From positions 1 to 27,383 of the forward strand of contig CAZJWK010000025.1 in NCBI GenBank assembly GCA_964549595.1: a stretch of DNA of 27,383 bases. Direction: 5' to 3'. The translations under genes and the position numbers were made by a program. Each line of letters begins with the position of its first letter. Positions within the stretch are counted from its first letter, which is position 1. Positions 17,526 to 25,604 of this stretch are shown here, piece after piece. Origin of the DNA: CAZQQN01 sp964549595 (GTDB taxonomy: Bacteria > Bacteroidota > Bacteroidia > CAILMK01 > CAYYUA01). A model generated the notes under the pieces. That model saw nothing but the letters and a program-made list of their open reading frames with translations. It had not been told where the DNA came from and did not search any database.

Positions 17526-18461
17526 ATGAAGCGAGGCATTTTGCTAATGGCCTATGGCGGCCCCAACAAACGAGAAGACATTGCCCCTTTTTACCGGGAT
17601 ATCCGCATGAGTTATGCCGGCCGGGAGCCTACCCAGGAGCAATTGGATGAATTGATCGAACGGTATGACCAAATTGGGGGACGTTCCCCCCTGTTGGAAA
17701 TAACGCAGCAACAAGCTGAAAGCCTCAAACAAGAATTGGGCAATGAATACCCGGTTTATATTGGTATGCGGCACTGGGAGCCTTGGATTTCCGATACCAT
17801 ACGGCAGATGAAGGAAGATGGGATAGAAGAAGCTGTTGCTATCATAATGGCTCCCCATTTTTCAAGAATGAGCGTTTGTAAATACTATGAACGGGTCAAT
17901 GAAGCATTGGAAGCAGAGAATTATAACCTGAAGCTTCACAGGGTCAAATCCTGGCATACCCATCCGGAATACATCAAAGGATTGGCTGAACGGGTTCGGG
18001 AAGTCTTGCCCAGGTTTCCCCAGGACAAGCAAGATGATATCCTGATGATGTTCACTGCCCACAGTTTACCAGCCCGGATTCTTGAATATTATGGTCCCTA
18101 TCCTAAACAATTGCATCAAACCTGTGAGTTGTTGGCTGAGGAGCTCAATCATCACAAATGGACGTTTGCTTACCAAAGTGCCGGTAAGAGCCGTGTTCCC
18201 TGGTTAGGTCCGGATATTGTGGATGCTATTTGGGAGCAGCAACAAAAAGGGGAAAAGTACATTTTGGTTAGTTCGATCGGCTTCATAGCTGATCATTTGG
18301 AAATCATTTTTGATATTGACATTGAAGCTAAACCCGAAGCTGAACAGGTGGGGGTTCAACTGGAAAGAACCAAAACATTGAACGATTCTCCATATTTGGC
18401 CCGAACATTAGCTGATATTGTCCAAAGGCAATTTCATGGTACAGAAGCGCAAGTCCATTAG
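17526..18461 (+). CDS. hemH: Ferrochelatase, resembling the Gram-positive coproporphyrin type (CpfC)
   Basis: The protein has 311 residues and no membrane segment. It inserts ferrous iron into a porphyrin. Catalytic residues are His179 in FTAHSLPARI and Glu259 in GFIADHLEIIFD. The N terminus GILLMAYGGPNKREDI, together with ERYDQIGGRSPL, GPYPKQLHQT, YQSAG and WLGPDI, resembles the Bacillus enzyme, with the MAYG tyrosine at residue 10. In coproporphyrin ferrochelatases this Tyr is the axial ligand, whereas protoporphyrin-type enzymes have ANLG or LNMG there. No C-terminal iron-sulfur cysteines are present. The substrate could thus be coproporphyrin III rather than protoporphyrin IX; this is inference. 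The 3' end overlaps hemY by 26 bp, so the two are probably translationally coupled. The start lies close to the decayed higB. Confidence 0.94.
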   Translation: MKRGILLMAYGGPNKREDIAPFYRDIRMSYAGREPTQEQLDELIERYDQIGGRSPLLEITQQQAESLKQELGNEYPVYIGMRHWEPWISDTIRQMKEDGIEEAVAIIMAPHFSRMSVCKYYERVNEALEAENYNLKLHRVKSWHTHPEYIKGLAERVREVLPRFPQDKQDDILMMFTAHSLPARILEYYGPYPKQLHQTCELLAEELNHHKWTFAYQSAGKSRVPWLGPDIVDAIWEQQQKGEKYILVSSIGFIADHLEIIFDIDIEAKPEAEQVGVQLERTKTLNDSPYLARTLADIVQRQFHGTEAQVH

Positions 18462-19815
18462 CATTATTGGTGGCGGTATTACCGGACTGGCCACTGCTTG
18501 GTTCTTAGAGCAAGAAGGATATAGCGATATTACCTTGATTGAGGCAAGCGCCCGCCTGGGGGGTAAAATCAAAACTGAACGCCATGGAAATTTTTTGGTA
18601 GAAACAGGCCCGGATGCCATCATGTCAACCAAGCCCGGTATAATGGATTTTATCAGGGATCTTGGTATAGAAGATCAACTTATTGAACCCAATAGCCGGC
18701 ATTTTTATGTCTTGCATAAGAGACAATTAAAGCCGGTTCCCGCAGGTTTTGCTTCTATGGTCCCTGCGGATATGAGCGATTTCCGGAAAACCAGTTTGCT
18801 CTCTTGGCGGGGTAAACTAAGGCTACTGATGGAACGGTTTGTAAAAGCCCGCGATCCGGAGAAAGATGAAAGCTTGGCTCATTTTGTGAAAAGACGGTTC
18901 GGGAAAGAAGTCCTTGATAAGATGGCTGAACCGCTCTTTACTGGGGTTTATTCTGCCCCCGCTAATCAATTGAGTATAAAGGCCACTTTTCCCCATTTTA
19001 AACAAATGGAGGCAAAGCATGGCAGCATTACCAAAGCTGTATTGGCCAACCGTAAAAAACATGGACTACCCAAAGGGTCTCCTTTTCGAAGTTTTCAAAA
19101 GGGCATGCAAACCCTTCCGGATACCATTGAAAGTCAACTTAAGTACACCAAAAAGTTTTATCAGACCAGTGTAAACCATATCAAGCAAAAAGAAGGGCTT
19201 TACCAGGTACAAACCCATAACAATTCCACCATTCCTGCTGATGATTTGGTTTTAACGATCCCCGCCTACAAAGCCGGCTCTTTATTGGAAGGTTTAATTC
19301 CCAACTTGGCGGAGAACTTTGGTCAAATTTCCTATGCCACTTCTGTTATTGCCACCTTAGCATTTGAACGGAAAGCCATTAGGAATAGCCTGGATGCTAC
19401 AGGCTTCCTAATCCCTTCCTCTGAACAAACTAAACTTTCTGCATGTACCTGGAGTTCAGAAAAATGGAAGGGACGTGCTCCAGAAAATATGGCCACTTTT
19501 CGTTGTTTCTTTTCCAATGTGGATAAAAAGGAGCTGAAAGAGAAAAGCAAAGCGGAATGGATTCAAACAGCGCAGGCTGAACTTAAAAGCATTATGGCTA
19601 TCGATGGTGAGCCCTATAAATCCTGGCTTCATACTTGGGAGGATGCTCAACCGCAATACAAGATGGGCCATTTGAAAACCCTTCGAGTCATAGAGGGACA
19701 GTTGGCTTATTATCCGGGGCTCCATTTAGCCGGCTCTCCTTATCGTGGTGTCGGTATTCCTGATTGTGTGAAGCAGGCCTGGGAAACTGCGATGGATATT
19801 CAAGGAAATGGATAA
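18436..19815 (+). CDS. hemY: HemY-type FAD-dependent protoporphyrinogen/coproporphyrinogen oxidase
   Basis: The protein has 459 residues from the ATG at 18436; an in-frame TTG at 18418 gives a six-residue longer form that I consider less likely. The N terminus has the FAD-binding pattern IIGGGITGLATAWFLE, followed by DITLIEASARLGGKI and FLVETGPDAIM. The FAD-contacting C-terminal motif LAGSPYRGVGIPDCVKQA is also intact. HemY-type enzymes use oxygen to make six-electron oxidations of protoporphyrinogen IX, or of coproporphyrinogen III in the Gram-positive pathway (then called CgoX). Its pairing with a CpfC-like ferrochelatase, in the order hemE-hemH-hemY, mirrors Bacillus hemEHY. It overlaps hemH by 26 bp. 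Which porphyrinogen is the substrate cannot be decided from the sequence alone. Confidence 0.93.
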   Translation: MVQKRKSISIIGGGITGLATAWFLEQEGYSDITLIEASARLGGKIKTERHGNFLVETGPDAIMSTKPGIMDFIRDLGIEDQLIEPNSRHFYVLHKRQLKPVPAGFASMVPADMSDFRKTSLLSWRGKLRLLMERFVKARDPEKDESLAHFVKRRFGKEVLDKMAEPLFTGVYSAPANQLSIKATFPHFKQMEAKHGSITKAVLANRKKHGLPKGSPFRSFQKGMQTLPDTIESQLKYTKKFYQTSVNHIKQKEGLYQVQTHNNSTIPADDLVLTIPAYKAGSLLEGLIPNLAENFGQISYATSVIATLAFERKAIRNSLDATGFLIPSSEQTKLSACTWSSEKWKGRAPENMATFRCFFSNVDKKELKEKSKAEWIQTAQAELKSIMAIDGEPYKSWLHTWEDAQPQYKMGHLKTLRVIEGQLAYYPGLHLAGSPYRGVGIPDCVKQAWETAMDIQGNG

Positions 19816-19905
19816 GTTTTCCAAGGAAAGACCAAAGATAAGGCATTTCAAGCATTTAAGATTTTAATCCACTTGACACACCTTATAAAAATATTCAGGC
19901 AATTC

Positions 19906-20448
19906 TTATTGATCCCCAACTTGGCCTTCTTGCATCTTCTTTAGTTTTTGCTGAAGCTCACGGCTTGAGCGAATAGTTTGGTAAATTTCCTGGAAACGTT
20001 CTTGCGTCAGCCCATTGCTAGTGATCACCTTTTTTTGTTTTTTTCGGGTTTCCTTTTTAATAGAATTTACTTTTTTCTGGGCCTTTTGAAATTGTTTCTT
20101 TTCCTTTTCCGAGACTTCACCATCTTCCCCTTCTTCTCTTTTCCTATTCTTTTTTTGTCCTTTTCCCATCATTCTTTGTTTTAAACTCTGGTACTTTTCC
20201 ACGGTTAAGCCGGCATTTTTTACAGCCTTTTGCATTTTGCTCCTTTGGTTTTGATGTATTCCTTTCATTTCCCCGGATATTTTAGCGAATTTTTCCAATT
20301 CTTCATCCGAGACTTCATTTTCTCCTTTATCATCTTCATTTTCCATCATTTGCTGTTCCTCCTCTTCACCTTGGGCATTAACCCACAAGGATGAACCAGT
20401 GAATGAAACGAGCATAATAAGCGGTAATAATTGCTTCAGGTAATTCAT
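19906..20448 (-). CDS. Secreted DUF4168-like protein with two domain copies
   Basis: The protein has 180 residues with a signal peptide (about 1-25, ending VNAQ). The mature part is very polar. Two similar segments stand out. Residues about 46-95 start VSDEELEKFAKISGEMKGI and contain KNAGLTVEKYQSLKQ. Residues about 113-170 start VSEKEKKQFQKAQKKVNSI and contain TSNGLTQERFQEIYQ. Both follow the DUF4168 pattern, an acidic VSDEEL helix followed by a GLTxExF helix. An acidic run (GEEEEQQMMENEDD) precedes the first copy, and a Lys/Arg-rich linker (KGQKKNRKREEGEDGEVSE) joins them. The function of the family is unknown; the protein should be periplasmic. It is convergent with hemY and lies downstream of hutU with a 351-bp spacer. 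Confidence 0.85.
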   Translation of the reverse strand: MNYLKQLLPLIMLVSFTGSSLWVNAQGEEEEQQMMENEDDKGENEVSDEELEKFAKISGEMKGIHQNQRSKMQKAVKNAGLTVEKYQSLKQRMMGKGQKKNRKREEGEDGEVSEKEKKQFQKAQKKVNSIKKETRKKQKKVITSNGLTQERFQEIYQTIRSSRELQQKLKKMQEGQVGDQ

Positions 20449-20799
20449 AAAGTAATATTTTTATTGAACAGTTCCTTCAAAATCGCAATCATTATGCCTA
20501 ATGTGTAAAAAATATTATAAGCTGATTGCCAAACCCTAAAAAATCTACCTTTATTGAAAAAAGAGGAAGGAATATGGAGCAGCAGGCGTTTTATTGCCAT
20601 CCAAATTTTTGAGCTCCCAATTTAAGCCTGCCTAATTTTTTTACTTTCAGAAGCCCATTAACCAAATTGCTATAATGGGAGAATAAAAGTTAGAGAACCG
20701 GGAAAGCTTGGTCCTCTTACACTTTCGTTTATCTGATCTGGTCTGGCATTCCCTTGGTATTTCGACTATGTTTCCAAAGTATTTCAAGGTTATTTCGGT
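20449..20799. other. Intergenic spacer between hutU and the DUF4168 gene
   Basis: This stretch has no gene that I can support. A GCAGGC (20582-20587) and a later GCCTGC (20627-20632) form a weak inverted repeat with a loop of about 39 bases. I find no exact TAnnTTTG box on the minus strand before the DUF4168 start and no clear terminator after hutU. Confidence 0.5.
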
Positions 20800-22479
20800 T
20801 TATTGCAACCTTTCCCCCAAATCCAAACCATGTTGTCTGGCAGTGTCTTTGGCAATGTCATAACCTGCATCGGAATGGCGGAAAACGCCCATAGCCGGAT
20901 CATTGTCCAGCACCCGTTTAAGCCGTTCATCGGCATCTTCTGAGCCATCAGCGACAATAACCAAACCCGCATGAAGCGAATTCCCAATGCCTACACCCCC
21001 ACCATGATGGAAAGAAACCCATGTAGCACCGGATGCGGTGCTGGTTAACGCATTCAATACCGGCCAGTCTGCAATGGCGTCTGAGCCGTCTTTCATGGAT
21101 TCGGTCTCCCGGTTGGGTGAAGCAACCGACCCTGTATCCAGGTGATCACGGCCAATGACAACAGGGGCTTTCAATTTCCCTTCGCGAACAAGCCTATTAA
21201 AAGCCAAGCCGGCTTTAGCCCGTTCACCCATCCCTAACCAGCAGATACGCGATGGCAAGCCCTGGAAGGCCACGCGGTCTTGTGCCATTTGGAGCCAGCG
21301 CTTTAAGTGTTCGTTTTCTGGGAAAAGTTCCATAAGGGCTTTGTCGGTTTCGTAGATATCCTGCGGATCACCGGATAAGGCGGCCCAACGAAATGGCCCT
21401 TTCCCTTCGCAAAATTGCGGACGAATGTAAGCAGGTACGAAACCGGGAAAATCAAAGGCATTCGATACCCCATTGTCTTTAGCCTGGCCGCGAAGGTTAT
21501 TGCCATAATCAAATGTGATGGCTCCTTGGTTTTGCAATTCCAGCATTAGCTGTACGTGCCGGGCCATGGAATCCTTTGCGTGTTGAATGTAATCATCCGG
21601 GTTTTGTTCCCGAAGTTGTCTTGCCTCCTCTAAGGAAAATCCCTGGGGTACGTACCCATAAAGCGGATCATGGGCAGAGGTTTGATCGGTCAGGGTATCC
21701 GGGATGATGCCCCTTGCATTCATTCGAGCCAGTAAATCCACTGCATTGGCTAACACTGCTATGGAGTATCCTTTGCCGGCTTTTTTGGCTTCCAGGGCCG
21801 CATCAATGGCTTGATCAATGTCTTTGTAATACGTATCCAGGTACCGGGTTTCAATTCTTCTTTCGATACGGTGCTCTTCAACCTCGGCTGCCAGGCAGAC
21901 GCCATCATTCATGGTAATGGCCAGAGGCTGGGCACCGCCCATCCCGCCTAAACCGGCAGTAACATTGAGTTTTCCCGAGAGATCACCTTTGTAATGTTGC
22001 TTGGCAAGTGAGCCAAAGGTTTCATACGTACCCTGTACGATACCTTGGGTCCCGATATAAATCCAGGAACCGGCCGTCATTTGGCCGTACATGATAAGAT
22101 CCTGCTTTTCGAGTTCCGAAAAGTACTCGTAGGTAGCCCAGCGGGGAACCAGCATGGAATTGGAGATCAATACACGCGGCGCATCCATATGGGTGTTAAT
22201 AATCCCAACCGGTTTTCCGGACTGGACTAAGAGGGTTTCGTGCTCTTCCAGGTCTTGTAGCGCTTTGACGATATTACGAAGGGCTTCCGGGTTTCGGGCT
22301 GCTTTGCCATTGCCTCCGTAAACCACTAATTCTTCAGGCTTTTCAGCAACCTCCGGGTCCAGGTTGTTCAATAACATTCGCAATGGTGCTTCCTGTAGCC
22401 AGCCTTTGCAGCTTAATTCAGTACCCGTTGGCGCACCTTGTAAATATTGGGTATCCGCTTTATCAAGGGTTGTGGACAT
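20800..22479 (-). CDS. hutU: Urocanate hydratase (urocanase)
   Basis: The protein has 559 residues from the ATG at 22479; an in-frame TTG three codons upstream is less likely. The length matches the family (about 557). Urocanase adds water to urocanate to form imidazolone propionate, the second step of histidine degradation, using a tightly bound NAD+ as electrophile. Visible signatures are GTELSCKGWLQEAPLRML, VYGGNGKAARN, the NAD-binding glycine run TAGLGGMGGAQPLAITM, FDYGNNLRGQAKDNG, PAYIRPQFCEGKGPFRW, GRDHLDTGSVASPNRETE and FHHGGGVGIGNSLHAG. No hutH, hutI, hutG or hut regulator is adjacent, so the rest of the pathway must lie elsewhere. The flanking spacers are long, and the gene looks like a stand-alone unit. 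Confidence 0.96.
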   Translation of the reverse strand: MSTTLDKADTQYLQGAPTGTELSCKGWLQEAPLRMLLNNLDPEVAEKPEELVVYGGNGKAARNPEALRNIVKALQDLEEHETLLVQSGKPVGIINTHMDAPRVLISNSMLVPRWATYEYFSELEKQDLIMYGQMTAGSWIYIGTQGIVQGTYETFGSLAKQHYKGDLSGKLNVTAGLGGMGGAQPLAITMNDGVCLAAEVEEHRIERRIETRYLDTYYKDIDQAIDAALEAKKAGKGYSIAVLANAVDLLARMNARGIIPDTLTDQTSAHDPLYGYVPQGFSLEEARQLREQNPDDYIQHAKDSMARHVQLMLELQNQGAITFDYGNNLRGQAKDNGVSNAFDFPGFVPAYIRPQFCEGKGPFRWAALSGDPQDIYETDKALMELFPENEHLKRWLQMAQDRVAFQGLPSRICWLGMGERAKAGLAFNRLVREGKLKAPVVIGRDHLDTGSVASPNRETESMKDGSDAIADWPVLNALTSTASGATWVSFHHGGGVGIGNSLHAGLVIVADGSEDADERLKRVLDNDPAMGVFRHSDAGYDIAKDTARQHGLDLGERLQ

Positions 22480-22707
22480 GTTTTTCAATTTTTTTATGTC
22501 CCGCTAAGATAAGGGTTTTGGAAGGTTTGGGGAAAAGGTGATGTAGGAAAATGATCCATCTTTTTGACAAATGGTTCCCCTGTTAGAAAGCATTGTGTTT
22601 TGTTCATAGTTGGTGGTAAAATAAATTAATCGGATTTTTTATGTACTGGTAAGGGGATCAAAAAATCAACGAATGTTCTTTGGGTTGAAAGAACTATAGG
22701 GTCGTAC

Positions 22708-22896
22708 TTAAATTCTCCCCTGGCCTAATTTTTTTGCGGGAAAGAAAATATAATTAGCCCTTTCCGGGTTTTACTTGAGTATTGTAATATGGCCCACCAC
22801 CTTCTTTACGGGTTATGAAATCAATGCCCGTTTCATTAATCTCAGCGGTTTATTCACCCTATAATCCAAGCCTAAGGTAATTAAGGCGATCCCCAT
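22708..22896 (-). pseudogene. Possible remnant of a PDDEXK-type nuclease gene
   Basis: The 557-bp spacer between hutU and the DoxX-like gene contains pieces in two frames that read like one small protein. From 22896 the frame gives MGIALITLGLDYRVNKPL. From about 22849 a second frame gives EINETGIDFITRKEGGGP and YYNTQVKPGKG, ending at a stop at 22754. From about 22770 the first frame resumes with NYIFFPAKKLGQG and stops at 22708. The order G-L-xx-L-G-x-x-VxKPL, GIDFI, YYxxQVK and NYIFFPxKK resembles small PDDEXK-like proteins of restriction or mobile-element origin, with Asp of GID and Gln-x-Lys as the metal site. Two compensating frameshifts would be needed. The rest of the spacer (22480-22707 and 22897-23036) shows nothing I can name. 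Confidence 0.35.
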
Positions 22897-23036
22897 TGTA
22901 CTTTTCCATTGTTAAGCTTTGCTTTTTTCAAACAATAAAGAGCCTTTATTAGTACAGGGTTCTATAAGTAAGTATCCTATCCATTGTAACGATTTTCCTT
23001 TTTATTGAATTCGAATAAACATTGGCATAGTCCTGA

Positions 23037-23405
23037 TTAAACCGGTTTTTCATTATTTGACTTTCGTAATTGCAGAATGTACAGCGCAAGCGGCGCTGCC
23101 CAGTTTGCTCCGCGTTCCACAAAAGCCAAAAATGGTTCTCCGGATAAAGGCCGGATTAATGCGGTGGCGAAGGCCCAAATAAATGCCCAGAGTACCACAA
23201 ACCGATAAGGCTTAATCAGGACCACTAATGCTATCAATAAATCCAACCCACCAATAAAGGGCATCAGCTTTGAAGCCAAGGCATTACTGAAGCCTACTGT
23301 TTGTAGGTATTTAATCCATGGATGGTTTACTTGTAATGCTAAAATGCCGTGGCCGGTAAAGGTCAGTGCTATTCCAACCCTTAAAATCCATTGAATGAGC
23401 TTCAT
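23037..23405 (-). CDS. DoxX-like small integral membrane protein
   Basis: The protein has 122 residues and four predicted membrane segments (about 6-26, 46-63, 68-88 and 101-114). The start RVGIALTFTGHGILAL, with the Gly-His pair in the first segment, then MPFIGGLDLLIALVVL and FVERGANWAAPLALYIL, fits the DoxX/DoxD-like superfamily of four-helix membrane proteins. The biochemical role of these proteins is mostly unknown; some are linked to quinone or sulfur redox chemistry. It is a single gene with long spacers on both sides and an exact -7 box close to its start. Confidence 0.82.
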   Translation of the reverse strand: MKLIQWILRVGIALTFTGHGILALQVNHPWIKYLQTVGFSNALASKLMPFIGGLDLLIALVVLIKPYRFVVLWAFIWAFATALIRPLSGEPFLAFVERGANWAAPLALYILQLRKSNNEKPV

Positions 23406-23756
23406 GGTAAATTTTTAAAGAACGACAAAATTAATGAGACTACAAAAAGGCTTAAAAAGAATCATGTTAATCACGTATTAATAAAAGGGCAGGAATAGCC
23501 CTTAATGGCCAACCTTTTGAAAATAGCTACGAGCATTAATGGGTGGTGAAGTCATTCAATAAAATCATTCCGGGAAAGGGTAACCACAGAGTTAAAACAA
23601 GGTTATCTTAGGGATTATGAAGTACACGGCATAAACGAAGAGTTACCTAAACCCCAATCTAATAAACTTTATCAGTCTTAAGTCGTGATTTTTAAAGGTT
23701 TGAAGTTACTACAACAGGAAATGAATTATAATGGTTGAATAGATCGGGTTTGAAGG
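23406..23756. other. Intergenic spacer with a short unexplained open segment
   Basis: This 351-bp stretch lies between the unrecognised secreted protein and the DoxX-like gene. On the plus strand, 23550-23681 is open for 43 codons without a start codon and reads protein-like (KSFRERVTTELKQGYLRDY, then EVHGINEELPKPQSNKLYQ). I cannot assign it to a family. It may be a gene fragment or chance. Apart from the promoter motif next to the DoxX-like gene, nothing else is visible. Confidence 0.4.
23426..23433 (-). promoter_or_regulatory. Candidate -7 box for the DoxX-like gene
   Basis: TAATTTTG on the minus strand is an exact TAnnTTTG match about 20 nt upstream of the ATG at 23405. No well-spaced TTG is seen upstream. 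Confidence 0.35.
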
Positions 23757-25232
23757 TCAATCTTTTACCTTCACCTTAACCTTGTTTTGTATATACACCG
23801 GTAAAGTCTTAACGGATTCTTTTAATCGAATTTTATTTTGTTTTATCGCTTTTTGATTGTCGAGTCTATAAGTATAGTTTAAATAGAGATAATAGGCAAT
23901 CATTCTGTTGTAGTCATCTAATGCCTGATCTTCTATCATTTTTAACATGCTTTTTTCCATTCTTTCCGCATATTTGGATTCAGCCAATGCCCTGCCTATT
24001 CGCCTGATATTTCCGTAGTAATGATTGTTTGATGGATTTTCCACACGCAATGTGATTCCGAAAATAAGGTCAGGGATGTTGATTCCAAGTTTTTCCAATT
24101 CTTTTATATAAGTTTTCCTGCTATCCCATGCATAGCTACCATCACTGGCGCGGGAGAACCGGTCATTCATGATATTCAAATGAGCTCGGAGAAAAACGTC
24201 CCAGCTAGCGGATTGGGCCGCTAACATTGCAATGTTTCTGGCGTGAATTCTGGGCCTTTTATCCTGGCTACAGGTACCTATTACTTTACGGCTCCTTTTA
24301 AGCTCAAGTGCCTTTTTCTTGGAATAATACCTACTCACATAAGTTTCAAACTCGCTGGTTGAACCTCCTGCTTTCAGCGCATCATTAACCGCATTTTCCA
24401 ACAGGCTGTTAAAACGGTTTTTATCAGCAAGTTTATTGTTTATTATGGTAAACCTTGTTGAGTCCCATTTTTCCATTTTTTTTCTGTACCGCTCATAATT
24501 TGAATCATTGTATTCCGGCTTATCTGTATGCCGATGGATATAATTTAAAAACTTTTGAACCCCGGCAGAATTGGTATCCTTTATATAACCACCTGTTTTT
24601 CTTGCATTTTGCTTATAGATTTTCGTATTGGTGTCAATCATGCAATCGGCATATTGGACTAACCTGGCATAGGAATCGGGTAGCTGCTGTTTTTTAAAGC
24701 TTGTAGTAAAATAAAAAGCCTTTAGGGATTCATCGGTATAATCTCCACCTTCCCAATAATCGATGGCCCACTTACCTTTCATCGGCTTTTTATACAATTC
24801 ATGGGATCCTTTGTAAGTTATATCCTTACCGTGGTTTCCTTTCAAGGGTACCTGACTAAACTCTACTTCCTTTTGTCCCTTCCCGTTGACATATTTTTGC
24901 TTCACAATTAATAAGTTTTTGGCTATTGATGCGAGCGGGTACTTTTTCTTAAAGGCTTTAAAGGAAATATCGTCTTGAAGATCTTCCCTGGCACTCTCTA
25001 TATCACCGGTATCTAACCTAATACAATGCGCTTTTGCCTGATATTTGGCATAATACTTTCGGTCCAATTCACAGTTTTTAAACTTTAAGTTCAGGGAATC
25101 TACAATATACCGGAGTTGACTCATGGTGGTATCACGGTAAATTAAGCCATTGTCATGCACTTTAAATTCCTGCCCATACACGGAGGCAGTAAGCAAAGAG
25201 GCTACCATAACTAAGCATTTCAGCCGTCTCAT
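23757..25232 (-). CDS. Unrecognised secreted protein
   Basis: The protein has 491 residues from the ATG at 25232; an in-frame TTG two codons upstream is less likely. The first 21 residues form a signal peptide (KCLVMVASLLTASVYGQ). The mature part is rich in Lys, Tyr, Asn and Asp, has five scattered Cys counting one in the signal peptide (later ones in FKNCELD, KAHCIRLD, YADCMIDT and GTCSQDKRP), and appears mostly helical. The C-terminal third (RVENPSNNHYYGNIRRIG, KMIEDQALDDYNRMIAYYLY) could form helical hairpins like a repeat scaffold. I see no type IX sorting domain, so a periplasmic location is likeliest. I do not recognise the family and will not guess a function. It is followed by a long spacer and preceded by 372 bp of non-coding DNA. 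Confidence 0.85.
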   Translation of the reverse strand: MRRLKCLVMVASLLTASVYGQEFKVHDNGLIYRDTTMSQLRYIVDSLNLKFKNCELDRKYYAKYQAKAHCIRLDTGDIESAREDLQDDISFKAFKKKYPLASIAKNLLIVKQKYVNGKGQKEVEFSQVPLKGNHGKDITYKGSHELYKKPMKGKWAIDYWEGGDYTDESLKAFYFTTSFKKQQLPDSYARLVQYADCMIDTNTKIYKQNARKTGGYIKDTNSAGVQKFLNYIHRHTDKPEYNDSNYERYRKKMEKWDSTRFTIINNKLADKNRFNSLLENAVNDALKAGGSTSEFETYVSRYYSKKKALELKRSRKVIGTCSQDKRPRIHARNIAMLAAQSASWDVFLRAHLNIMNDRFSRASDGSYAWDSRKTYIKELEKLGINIPDLIFGITLRVENPSNNHYYGNIRRIGRALAESKYAERMEKSMLKMIEDQALDDYNRMIAYYLYLNYTYRLDNQKAIKQNKIRLKESVKTLPVYIQNKVKVKVKD

Positions 25233-25445
25233 AAGCAATCTTTTTTAGTTATGTATAGTGCCTCATATGGATTTTTTAATTAACGGTTAAAAGCATGTTA
25301 TTGTATATTGAATCATAGGCGGTTCTGAAAGTCTTTTTCTTTAGATACAAAATTGTTGCTATTGAGTAAACATTGCTTGCTGAACTTTATTTGGAGAATA
25401 AGAGAATTAAAAGGAATTGATTATACATCCGGTTTACTGCTCTAT

Positions 25446-25604
25446 TCACTTTTTAAACGCTTTCGCCCTTTCTAAGCTTACAATCACTAGCTCATCGTAT
25501 TCCAGACTCAAATCAATTTTGACGCGGCCTTTGGGGTACTGGTACATTTGGGAAATGGCATAGAAATTAAAAAGGAATTGCCTTTTAAAAAAGCACTTAT
25601 TAGC
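25446..25604 (-). other. Open segment in frame behind the BCCT stop codon
   Basis: The 372-bp spacer 25233-25604 holds no clear gene. However, after the BCCT stop TAG (25605-25607) the same frame stays open for 52 codons to a TGA at 25446. The end of this segment reads protein-like (MYQYPKGRVKIDLSLEYDEL, then VIVSLERAKAFKK) and has an internal ATG at 25547, giving a possible 33-residue peptide. It may be a small gene, the tail of a decayed gene, or chance. The remainder, 25233-25445, shows nothing. Confidence 0.3.

Noticed and set aside
18418..18435. Upstream TTG start for hemY
   Set aside because: The ATG at 18436 fits the usual short leader before the FAD-binding glycines and needs no rare start codon.
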